A stretch of 64,000 bases of DNA from JBBQWZ01 sp038210135 (lineage in GTDB: Bacteria; Acidobacteriota; Terriglobia; Bryobacterales; Bryobacteraceae). The notes under the pieces are model-generated. The model searched no databases and was not told where the DNA came from. It saw only the letters and a list, made by a program, of their open reading frames with translations. The position numbers and the translations under genes are program-made. The DNA is taken from contig JBBQWZ010000010.1 in the NCBI GenBank assembly GCA_038210135.1, positions 1 to 64,000 of the forward strand, in the 5' to 3' direction. This document shows positions 8,640-16,878 of the stretch, in pieces (within the stretch, counting starts at the first letter, position 1; each line of letters opens with the position of its first letter).

Positions 8640-9305
8640 CTACAGCCAGTATTCCCATTTTCCCGTAGCCACGACATAAGCGCAAAGCAATCCGTTCGTC
8701 AGGGCGTGCGCAACGATCAGGTCGCCCAGACTTTTCGTGCGCATCATCCACCAGTTGTAGGCCATGCCGGCGATCAGGCCCACTTCCCAGAATGGACCAT
8801 GCTCGGACGCAAACAGAATCGCCGTGGCCCAGAAAGCGATAGGCGAATACGAGCCGAGCTGCACTTTTTCGAAATCGGCGTTGATCAGCCAGCGCATGAG
8901 CCAGCCTCGCCAGAACAACTCCTCAACGATCGGCACGATCAGGATCGCCCGAGCGCTGCGAAGCACCAGGATGGCTATGTTTTGGCGCAATTCTTCCGGC
9001 AGCGAGGTGGTCAGGTGCCCGGTGATTGAATTCTGGAACAGCCAGGACGAACGGTAGCCGGGAATCAATGCATCGGGTGCGATCCAGATTGCGAAAACAA
9101 TCGCGCCCACCGCTACCGTGCCCAGCGGAGCCCGCAAGCGAAAGTCGAGAACGGAGCGCGAGCAGAACCAGATGGTCGCGGCGACGACCACGATCCACGC
9201 GATCTGCCCTTCCAATCCGTTGAGAGGCAGATATCCTTTCAAGGCAAGAAACGCCATGAAGACGGCGAATGGAGCTACATATGGAACAGCGGGATGACGT
9301 AACAA
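8640..9305 (-). CDS. CPBP-family intramembrane protease, exosortase-associated CAAX type
   Basis: A 221-residue polytopic membrane protein with about six hydrophobic segments. The ABI/CPBP catalytic residues are present: E128-E129-xxx-R133 in EELFWRGWLMRW, H169 in FASEHGPFW, and H200/N204 in VAHALTNGLL. The EELFWRGWLMRWL form resembles the CAAX-protease-related subfamily found with exosortase/PEP-CTERM systems (TIGR03008 type); no exosortase is in the window. It lies 17 bases after a TPR lipoprotein gene and 18 bases before the HAD gene. Confidence 0.88.
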   Translation of the reverse strand: MLRHPAVPYVAPFAVFMAFLALKGYLPLNGLEGQIAWIVVVAATIWFCSRSVLDFRLRAPLGTVAVGAIVFAIWIAPDALIPGYRSSWLFQNSITGHLTTSLPEELRQNIAILVLRSARAILIVPIVEELFWRGWLMRWLINADFEKVQLGSYSPIAFWATAILFASEHGPFWEVGLIAGMAYNWWMMRTKSLGDLIVAHALTNGLLCAYVVATGKWEYWL

Positions 9306-9322
9306 AGTAAAGAGGCCGTGAA

Positions 9323-11626
9323 TTAGATTCGAGCCAGGACGTCCTTGATCTTTGACGTTTCGTCATGCGACGGATTCTTTTTCAGCGCTTCCTCGAATTC
9401 CTTGCGAGCCGAGAGCTTGTCGCCCTTTTGCAGCAGCGCCAGGCCGTAGTGATAGCGGAACGTCGGATTTCCCGGCTCCTTCGTCACCAGGTCCACGAAG
9501 ACGCGGACCGCGTCGTCGCTGAGGTTTTTCTTGATGTAGATCCAGCCGAGAGTATCCGCGATCGCTCGATCGCCCGGCGCCTTTTGCCGGGCGCGTTGGG
9601 CCATGGTCAGCGCCGAGTCGAGGTCCTGGCCTTCTTCCGCCTTGATGAAGGCGAGGTTGTTCAACGCGATCGGATGATCCGGTTGCAGCCGGAGGATCTG
9701 CTCGTAGATGGGCTTCGCCTGCTCGCGCTTCCCCGTGCCGTCCATCAACAAGCCGAGTTGCAGCAGTGCCAGTGTATCGTTCGGTTGGGCGGAACTCGCC
9801 TTCCGGAAAAACTCCGCCGCCTGCGTCAGATCGCCTTTGCGTTTGTACGTCTCCGCCATCTGAAACAGCAAATCCGCACTCTTGGGATTCGGCGCCAGAA
9901 GTTCAGAGTAAAGCTTCAGCGCCGCGTCGTATTGCTCGGCGCGCACGTAAACCTTCGCCAGCGCCTGCTTCACGTCGTTGCGCTTCGGATCTTTGGCGAT
10001 CTCGCGCTGCAACTCGTCGATGGCTTCCTTAAACCGGCCCTGCGCGACGTCGTTTTCGATGACACCCACCAGGCCGCGGAAATCGTTCGGGTTCGATTTA
10101 TGGAGTGCGCGGAAGATATCCTCGGAATCTTTGAACTTGCGTTCCTGGAACGAGAGGTAGCCCAGTTGGAACTTGGCTTCGGTGCTCTGCGGACTGCTTT
10201 TCAGAACTTCGTCCAGTTCCTGCCGCGCCTTGTCGCGCTCGCCGAGTGACAGCAGGGAACTCGATCTCATCAGCTTCGCAGCCAGGCTGTTCTTGTCCAG
10301 TTTTAAGATCTCGTCGGCTTCCTTCAGGGACTTCGCCGGCTCGCCGCGAATCAGGTAAATCCGCGAGAGCAATTCTCTGGCGGCAATAAAATCCGTTCGC
10401 AGGCGCACGGCCTCTTCCAACTGAATGCGCGCCTGGTCGAGGTCCCCTTTGGTCGCCAGCGCGCTCCCTAAGCTGAAGCGCAGAAGATGATTTTGCGGGC
10501 TCTTGGATACGAGCGATTGAAGATCCTGAACCGCCGACGCCACCATCTGCACGTCGCCCGTCTGCAGCGCGAGAGCCGCGTGCATCGCGACCGCGTCGTT
10601 GTCCTTCGGATTGTCCTTCAAGACCTGATCCACCATCGTCATCGCTTCCTGTGGACGGTTCTGGATCGACAAAAGCTCAACCAGTCGCTTTTGATAGACC
10701 GCCTTATCCTTGGGGAACAGCTTCATCCCGTCAGTAAAAACCTGACTCGACCGGTCCCATTCGCGGATCCGATAGAACAAGTCGCCCACCATCATGTAGG
10801 CTTCCGGATAATCCTTCGTGTTTGCCATCATCCGCTTCAGGACTTCTTCCATCTGCGGACGGCGCTTCGCACCCAGATAATGGCCGGCTAACTGAAGCTG
10901 AAACTGCGCGTTTTTCGGATTGCTTTCGGTCTTTTGGATCAGGATCTTTTCCGCGTCGTCGATCCGGTTCTGTTTGATGTACATGATGTACAACAGGTCG
11001 TAGATCGGGCCGAAATCCTTATTCGTCGAGATCATCTGGCGGCCCAACTTCTCCGCGTCCTCTGGCCGCTTGCTCATGTCAAGCACCTGGAACAGGATCA
11101 GGACGATGTCCGGCTGCATCGGCTTTAGCTTATTCGCCGCTTCGAAACGCTCGATCGCAACCGGCATATCGTTATTCGCAAGCGCGATGTGCCCCTGCAA
11201 TCGAAGCGCTTCGTAGGAATTCGGATTCCTACGGGAAATCCGATCGACGAGCTCCTGAATCTCCTGTATGATCGCCTTCCGCTGGGCAGGTTGCTGGGAA
11301 AAGGCCAGCAGGTAGATGTCGCCCAGCTTGACCGCGGCATCAATGTTGTCCGGTTGCAATTCCACGGCGCGCCGCAACGAGCGCATGGCGTCGCCAAAAG
11401 CATTCCGCTTCAGCTCGTTCAGGCCCAGGCGATAGTAGGCTTCACCATATAAACGGTCTTTTTGGAGCGCTCGCCGATACATGATCGACGCTTCCTGATA
11501 CTTTCCCCGATCGTAGAATTTGTTGCCGTTCGAAAGAAATCGCTCGGCCTGGACCTTGGGGTCCCGGCTGCACGAGGCTGTGAATACAAGCAGGGACAGA
11601 ATCAGGGCAAAACTATAGCGCTTCAT
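9323..11626 (-). CDS. Large TPR-repeat lipoprotein
   Basis: A 767-residue protein made almost wholly of tetratricopeptide repeats (recurring patterns such as AYYRLGLNELKRNAF and ALLQLGLLMDGTGKREQA), probably 15 or more units. The N-terminus MKRYSFALILSLLVFTASC is a lipoprotein signal with lipobox TASC, so it should be lipidated and anchored in the periplasm or outer membrane. The ATG was chosen over an upstream alternative because it starts the signal peptide and AAGGAAA precedes it. It resembles in size and layout the PEP-CTERM-system TPR lipoprotein family (PrsT), and the neighbouring CPBP protease fits that, but this is only a resemblance. A scaffold in polysaccharide or envelope assembly is the general expectation. 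Confidence 0.88.
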   Translation of the reverse strand: MKRYSFALILSLLVFTASCSRDPKVQAERFLSNGNKFYDRGKYQEASIMYRRALQKDRLYGEAYYRLGLNELKRNAFGDAMRSLRRAVELQPDNIDAAVKLGDIYLLAFSQQPAQRKAIIQEIQELVDRISRRNPNSYEALRLQGHIALANNDMPVAIERFEAANKLKPMQPDIVLILFQVLDMSKRPEDAEKLGRQMISTNKDFGPIYDLLYIMYIKQNRIDDAEKILIQKTESNPKNAQFQLQLAGHYLGAKRRPQMEEVLKRMMANTKDYPEAYMMVGDLFYRIREWDRSSQVFTDGMKLFPKDKAVYQKRLVELLSIQNRPQEAMTMVDQVLKDNPKDNDAVAMHAALALQTGDVQMVASAVQDLQSLVSKSPQNHLLRFSLGSALATKGDLDQARIQLEEAVRLRTDFIAARELLSRIYLIRGEPAKSLKEADEILKLDKNSLAAKLMRSSSLLSLGERDKARQELDEVLKSSPQSTEAKFQLGYLSFQERKFKDSEDIFRALHKSNPNDFRGLVGVIENDVAQGRFKEAIDELQREIAKDPKRNDVKQALAKVYVRAEQYDAALKLYSELLAPNPKSADLLFQMAETYKRKGDLTQAAEFFRKASSAQPNDTLALLQLGLLMDGTGKREQAKPIYEQILRLQPDHPIALNNLAFIKAEEGQDLDSALTMAQRARQKAPGDRAIADTLGWIYIKKNLSDDAVRVFVDLVTKEPGNPTFRYHYGLALLQKGDKLSARKEFEEALKKNPSHDETSKIKDVLARI

Positions 11627-11734
11627 TTGATTTCCTTCGGGGGACAACAACCGTTCACCATTAAGTTCACCACACTTCGAAGCGCCGACGCAATGAACGG
11701 AAGGTAAGGGGTAGAGCGTACTGGAATCAAGCCG

Positions 11735-14700
11735 TTAGTTCACGGGAATACGCGGTACAGCCGGTCCGGTCAGGGGGCTGTCCACGCCGCCCACCCGGAC
11801 CGTCACCGGCAGGGAATCGCCGCGAACCCGGTCGCCGGTGACGTACACGTTGATCTGGTATACACCAATCAAGCCTGGCGCGAGGCCGCTCCACTCGACC
11901 ACCGCCTCGGATTGCTTAATCCGCGGATCCCCGAAAAATACCCGAACCGTCCCCGTAATAGCCAGAGGGCTCGACGGCGACGGCGTGGCGGAAACCACTC
12001 GCCCGCCAGTGGTTGCGCCCAACCCGACTGCGTAGATCGTCAGCCGCTGATCGCGCGTAGCCGGATCGTCCGGGGACACCGGATTCCCCGAATCCGAATG
12101 GTAGATAGAGGGTTGCAAGCTGGCATCCACGAACACCGCGGGGGCGTACTTCGAGACGGTCACGTTTTGGGTCAGGCTCCCCGCCTTTCGGTCGAGGTTG
12201 CGAACCGTCAGCGGATAGGTTCCGACAGCCAGGTCCGGCGGAATCTGCGCGTTGATCTGCTGCGGCGAAGTTCCAAGCAATGGCAGGGCTCGTGCACCGA
12301 GTGTCACGCAAGCGCCCCCTAAAATCGTCGGAGCGGTCGTTGTGTGCAACTGCTCATCCGTGGCTAGGTTCCGGCCGAAAATCGAAATCAATCCGTTGGG
12401 CGCCAAGGTGGGGAGGTAGCTGGCCATATTCACCGTTCCGCGTGGGTTCACCACGGGACGGTCCGCCGCTTGGATTGCGTCCAGCGGAACGATGGTGAGC
12501 CCGCTGACCGTCACCACATAGGCGTTGGTCGCCGTGGCGTCGATCGCCATTAAGTGCGCGCCGATCGGGATCGCACGGCCGGCGACAGTCGCCAGTAGTA
12601 AAGGTCCTTCGAGCGCCGGAGCGGATCGCGTCGTCGCGGATGTGGCTAGGTTCACGATTTCAATCGTCGGCGTTCCAGTCGTCGGGTTGTTCGCACGGTT
12701 GGGCTGCGTGAAACGCGCGAAGCTCGTTCGCCCTAACGCGGTCACCGCCGAAACGAGTGGCTCGACGACCGCCGGCGTGCTAGTCTGCACCAGCGCCGCA
12801 TTCAGAGTTGTACCGTTGACGACATAAAACTGGCCGCCCGGACCCGCGGTTATAGGACCCTGATAACCAGTCTGCGCCGTCGTAAATACTTGCCGCGCCT
12901 GGACAAAGTCATCCGCCTGGGCGTCATAAAGGTAAACGAGTCCGTTTCCGGCCGCGAGCAACGCGAACTGGCCTTCCGGGGTGGTCGCCATCGCGAACGG
13001 CGCGGCAATTGTATTGGGCCGGTTCTGCGCGTTCACGCCGATGACAGCGCTGGCGTCGCGCGGAACCATGTCATTGCCGACCTGCTTCCATAACGTCCCG
13101 TCGCTCATCACGATCAGAAGACCGCCTTGCGTCGCCGCGATCGCCGACGGCGAAATCAAAGCGAGGGCCGTGTTGAAGGGAATCGGAGGATAACGGAGCG
13201 TCCCGGTGACGGCGGCTTTGTCCGGATCGACGATACTGATCGCCTCGCTGCCTGAATTGGCCACGTAAAGAAGGCTCCCATCCGGGGAAAGCGCGAGCGA
13301 ACGCGGAAGCTGTCCGACGGCAATCGGAGCCAGCAGCTTTTTCGTCTTGATGTCGAACACCTCGACCCGGTTCAATCCGGCATTTGCAATATAAAGCCGC
13401 TGCCGGACCGTGTCGAGGACCATATCTTCGAGGGCCTGCGCGGAGGAAATCCCCACGTCGATCGGAATCACGTCGCCGCGCGCCTCGGTGTCGCGATTGT
13501 TTTGAAGCACGCGGACACGCGGCGGAATATTCACCGCCTCCGGAGACTGAATCAGAAAATCATGCGCCGGAGACGTCGTACCGAGCGCCACCGCCGCCCG
13601 TGTGTTGAAGCTGAAATCGACCGTCGGATTCGTGCCGGCGTTTGAGACCGCCGCCACCGGAGCCAGCGTCGCGTTCACCGCCGCCTGACCCGCCGCGACC
13701 GGAAGAGTCGTCAGTAATTGAGCGGTCGCCGTAATCCGGCCCCGCCCTGGATTCAAAACGTTGACGCGGATCCGGTTCGACGCGGAATTCGCGTTGCACT
13801 GATCGTTCAGCAGAAGGACCGAGTTACTCTCCGGCACCGCCAGCGGGCTCTGATTCAAGATTCCGATCGGTAAAATGACTAGCCCCGACTCCGAGAGCGC
13901 GTAAATATTCTGTCCATCCTGGCTGATCTCCATTTTGCCCGTCAAATTTTCGGGAAGCTGAATTCCGCTGCGGATCAAGAGATTGTTCGGATCCGAGACG
14001 GTCAATTGGGTGACGTTGGGGCGCGCCGCCGGAGTCTGCACCGGCGAGATATCGAACGCCGAGTAGATGGCCGTGCCGTCCGGTAGGAAGATACTGCCGC
14101 CCTGGCTGGTCTGAGTATTGAAATTGGCAGCCGCAGTAAATGGATACGGAGAATTCGCCGAGTTCTGCTGCGCCAGCACCTGCAGCGTCGCTGTTTCGAA
14201 TAACGTCGCTCCCGCCATGAACCGGGTTCCGTCATTCGAAAGCGCAATGACGCTCGACGGATTTCCGACCGTCCGGCTAAGCAAGACGGTTCCAGATACA
14301 ACTTCGTAAACGAAAACGGCTCGCGTGGTGCCGGTCGGCAAGTTGACACCCACGATCTTCAAGCCATCGCGCGAAGCCCGCAACTGGCTGTGTACCCCCA
14401 GGAAGAGCCGCGCGGATGGCGGCGGAAGAGTCGGCGGCGTCGGAGCTGCCGGCGTGATCGTCACATTCCCGATCGCCGCGCTCGACGAAGCCGCCGGATC
14501 GTAAATCAGCAAGACGTTTTGCGCGCTGCCCGTTCCCGTGCTGATCGTCGAAATCAGAACCCGCCCGTCCGCCCCTACCGCGACTCCTTCTGGTTTCGCC
14601 GGCAGCGTGATCCGCGAAACCACCGCCTGGGTGTCCAGGTCGATGACATTCAGCGAGGATGCGTCATAGCAGGTGACGTACAGCCGCTTGCCGTCGCGCG

Positions 14701-14956
14701 ACATCGCCATCGCCAGCGGAGTCGCATCCGTTCGGATCGGCGTGCGGAACGCCCTAGGCTGAACCAGCGAATACACCTGCACGCTGTTTTGCGACGTGCT
14801 GGTCAGGTAGATTCGGTTGCGAGCCTCATCGAGCAGCAGGTCCGAAGCCCCGCCGACCAGCGGAACCGGGGTTCCGAAGGTCGCCGCCCGTGCGGGCTGA
14901 AACGAGCAGACGGTGGAAAAAATGACAAAGGCGCAAAATGCGCGGCCTGCTTGCAT
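11735..14956 (-). CDS. Secreted beta-propeller protein with Solibacter-type C-terminal domain
   Basis: A 1073-residue protein. Residues ~1-24 are a signal peptide ending in ARA. The body holds YVTN-like propeller blades (for example RSLALSPDGSLLYVANSGS and AMAMSRDGKRLYVTCYD), probably two propellers. The last ~220 residues (from NMASYLPTLAPNGLISIFG) match the Solibacter-type C-terminal domain TIGR03437: FGRNLA, then INAQIP, then LTIYAVGLG. Extracellular or periplasmic. An upstream extension of the frame to 15763 was rejected because it runs antisense through the ABC permease gene and lacks a signal peptide. Function unknown; propellers with this tail are abundant in Solibacter-like genomes. 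Confidence 0.88.
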   Translation of the reverse strand: MQAGRAFCAFVIFSTVCSFQPARAATFGTPVPLVGGASDLLLDEARNRIYLTSTSQNSVQVYSLVQPRAFRTPIRTDATPLAMAMSRDGKRLYVTCYDASSLNVIDLDTQAVVSRITLPAKPEGVAVGADGRVLISTISTGTGSAQNVLLIYDPAASSSAAIGNVTITPAAPTPPTLPPPSARLFLGVHSQLRASRDGLKIVGVNLPTGTTRAVFVYEVVSGTVLLSRTVGNPSSVIALSNDGTRFMAGATLFETATLQVLAQQNSANSPYPFTAAANFNTQTSQGGSIFLPDGTAIYSAFDISPVQTPAARPNVTQLTVSDPNNLLIRSGIQLPENLTGKMEISQDGQNIYALSESGLVILPIGILNQSPLAVPESNSVLLLNDQCNANSASNRIRVNVLNPGRGRITATAQLLTTLPVAAGQAAVNATLAPVAAVSNAGTNPTVDFSFNTRAAVALGTTSPAHDFLIQSPEAVNIPPRVRVLQNNRDTEARGDVIPIDVGISSAQALEDMVLDTVRQRLYIANAGLNRVEVFDIKTKKLLAPIAVGQLPRSLALSPDGSLLYVANSGSEAISIVDPDKAAVTGTLRYPPIPFNTALALISPSAIAATQGGLLIVMSDGTLWKQVGNDMVPRDASAVIGVNAQNRPNTIAAPFAMATTPEGQFALLAAGNGLVYLYDAQADDFVQARQVFTTAQTGYQGPITAGPGGQFYVVNGTTLNAALVQTSTPAVVEPLVSAVTALGRTSFARFTQPNRANNPTTGTPTIEIVNLATSATTRSAPALEGPLLLATVAGRAIPIGAHLMAIDATATNAYVVTVSGLTIVPLDAIQAADRPVVNPRGTVNMASYLPTLAPNGLISIFGRNLATDEQLHTTTAPTILGGACVTLGARALPLLGTSPQQINAQIPPDLAVGTYPLTVRNLDRKAGSLTQNVTVSKYAPAVFVDASLQPSIYHSDSGNPVSPDDPATRDQRLTIYAVGLGATTGGRVVSATPSPSSPLAITGTVRVFFGDPRIKQSEAVVEWSGLAPGLIGVYQINVYVTGDRVRGDSLPVTVRVGGVDSPLTGPAVPRIPVN

Positions 14957-15046
14957 TGCTAGTTCAGTATACCGCCAGGGTCCTGGCGGCGAAGCGAATC
15001 GATAGCTCTTACGGGCGGCCAGAAAGTCGATGGCTGGTATCATTGT

Positions 15047-16141
15047 ATGTTGACTAACCGTCTCGTCCTCGAAAATCTGAAGCACCGTCCCATTCGAACC
15101 CTCCTGAGCGCCCTCGCCATCGGAGTGCAGGTGACGATGGTGCTGACCTTGGTCGGGCTGAGCCGCGGCACGCTCCAGGAAATGGCCAACCGTTCCCGCG
15201 GAGTCGGCGCCGATATCATCGTCCGGCCGCCCGGCTCGGTGGCGATCAGCTTCAGCGGAAATATGTCCGAAGGAATCCTGAACTTCGTTCGCAAGGAAAT
15301 CCCCCACGTCGCCATGGCCACCGCCACTCTGGTGGAGCCGCTTGGCGCGTTCGATTCCATGACCGGCATCGACCTCCCGGAATTCTCCGCCCTTTCCGGC
15401 GGATTTAAGTACCTCGCCGGCGGACCCTTTGCCGGACCAGACGACATGCTGATCGATGAGGTTTACGCGCGCACGCATAAAGCGAAAGTCGGCGACAAAA
15501 TCGACCTCAAAGGCCGCGAATGGCGCGTCAGCGGAATCGTCGAATCCGGAAAACTGGCGCGCATGTTCGTGGCGATCGACACCTTGCGGCCGATTTCCGC
15601 GAACACCGGAAAGATCAGCAGCGTCTACATCAGGCTCGATGCGCCGGCCAACGAAGCCGTCACCCTCAGTACGCTGCGGGAAAAATTGCCTCGCTACGAG
15701 GTCTATTCGATCGAACAGATGATGTCGCTGTTTTCCGCCGAAAACGTCCCCCTCCTCGCTCAATTCATCCGCGTAGTCGAGGGACTCGGCGTTTTCATCG
15801 GCTTCCTGGTCGTGTTTCTATCGATGTACACCGCCGTCCTCGAACGCACCCGCGAGATTGGCGTCTTGAAGGCGCTCGGCGCGTCGCCCGCATACATCCT
15901 AAATATTCTTTTGCGCGAAACCGCTGTCTTGTCGATCGTCGGAACCATCATCGGAATCGCCTTTACCTACGGATCCCGCTACTTAATCAATACTTTCGTG
16001 ACGTCGATGACCCAGGTCATCGTGCCGGACTGGTGGCCGATCGCCGCCGCCATCTCACTGATCGGATCGCTCGTCGGCGCCCTCTATCCCGGCTTGAAAG
16101 CCGCCCAGCAGGATGCGATCGAGGCCCTCGCCTATGACTAA
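15047..16141 (+). CDS. FtsX/MacB-like ABC transporter permease
   Basis: A 364-residue permease with the MacB layout: one N-terminal membrane helix (residues ~17-37), a ~200-residue periplasmic domain, and three C-terminal helices with the LERTREIGVLKALGAS coupling signature. This is the half-size type that dimerises with one ATPase. The gene overlaps the ATPase gene by 8 bases, so the two form a transporter. Such systems extract lipoproteins (LolCDE-like) or export substrates mechanically; the substrate is not evident. It diverges from the propeller gene across 90 bases. Confidence 0.9.
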   Translation: MLTNRLVLENLKHRPIRTLLSALAIGVQVTMVLTLVGLSRGTLQEMANRSRGVGADIIVRPPGSVAISFSGNMSEGILNFVRKEIPHVAMATATLVEPLGAFDSMTGIDLPEFSALSGGFKYLAGGPFAGPDDMLIDEVYARTHKAKVGDKIDLKGREWRVSGIVESGKLARMFVAIDTLRPISANTGKISSVYIRLDAPANEAVTLSTLREKLPRYEVYSIEQMMSLFSAENVPLLAQFIRVVEGLGVFIGFLVVFLSMYTAVLERTREIGVLKALGASPAYILNILLRETAVLSIVGTIIGIAFTYGSRYLINTFVTSMTQVIVPDWWPIAAAISLIGSLVGALYPGLKAAQQDAIEALAYD

Positions 16142-16856
16142 CGGAACCGTATCCGCTGGCCCCGGCTCGAACGGCAAACACACCGGACCCATCATCGAAA
16201 TCCGCAATCTGCGCAAGGTTTATAAGCAGGGCGATGTCGACGTCACCGCCCTTCGCGGCGTCGACCTGGACATCGAACCCGGTGAATTCGTCGCCGTCGT
16301 CGGGCCGTCCGGTTCCGGCAAATCGACGCTGTTCCACATTCTCGGCGGCCTTACGCCGCCGTCGTCAGGCGAAATTCACATCGACGGACGGGACCTTCTC
16401 GCGATGAAGGAATCCGAACGCACTGAACTGCGCCGAACCGGCGTCGGCTTCGTCTTCCAAAAGTACAACCTGCTTCCGACCCTCACCGCGCGAGACAACA
16501 TCGCGATCGCGAAACACATCGCCGGGAGGCCGATCGAAACCGATTTGTGGTTTCAGGAAGTGCTGGACCTGTTAGGAATTTCCGGCCGCCTGGATCACAA
16601 GCCGCGCGCCATGTCGGGTGGCGAGCAACAGCGCGTCGCGATTGCGCGCTCGATCGTCAATCATCCCGCGATTCTGCTGGCGGACGAGCCCACCGGCAAC
16701 CTCGACACGGAAAATTCGAACGCCGTCCTCGGCATCCTGCGAGACCTGAATCATCGTCTGAAACAGACCATTCTAATGATCACCCACAATCCCGAAGCCG
16801 CCGCCTTCGCCGACCGCATCATCACCATGCGAGACGGCCGGGTCGTTGTGGCATAG
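16134..16856 (+). CDS. ABC transporter ATPase, LolD/MacB-like
   Basis: A 240-residue ATPase. Walker A GPSGSGKST, Q-loop VFQKYNLLPTLTARDN, signature MSGGEQQRVAIARS, Walker B ILLADEPTGNLD and the H-loop ITHNPEAA are all intact. The LPTLTA and EPTGNLD forms are typical of the LolD/MacB/FtsE class, matching the upstream permease. The start overlaps the permease stop by 8 bases; a longer in-frame form is possible but less likely. Its stop codon lies inside a dispersed hairpin repeat. Confidence 0.93.
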   Translation: MTNGTVSAGPGSNGKHTGPIIEIRNLRKVYKQGDVDVTALRGVDLDIEPGEFVAVVGPSGSGKSTLFHILGGLTPPSSGEIHIDGRDLLAMKESERTELRRTGVGFVFQKYNLLPTLTARDNIAIAKHIAGRPIETDLWFQEVLDLLGISGRLDHKPRAMSGGEQQRVAIARSIVNHPAILLADEPTGNLDTENSNAVLGILRDLNHRLKQTILMITHNPEAAAFADRIITMRDGRVVVA

Positions 16857-16871
16857 GCCTCCGGCCTGTGC
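16850..16871 (+). repeat. Dispersed hairpin repeat, copy 1
   Basis: The 22-mer GGCATAGGCCT + CCGGCCTGTGC folds as GCAYAGGCC-TCC-GGCCTGTGC. It begins inside the last codons of the ABC ATPase gene (the TAG stop is part of it) and fills nearly the whole 22-base gap to the convergent ADOP gene. Other copies are at 42281, 51765 and 54715. Confidence 0.8.
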
Positions 16872-16878
16872 GCTTTGT

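Noticed and set aside
9365..10249. 294-codon plus-strand frame opposite the TPR lipoprotein.
   Set aside because: Typical antisense shadow of TPR code, rich in Arg/Leu, no motif.
14957..15763. N-terminal extension of the propeller protein past its signal peptide.
   Set aside because: It would be entirely antisense to the FtsX-like permease gene, and the signal peptide would become internal.
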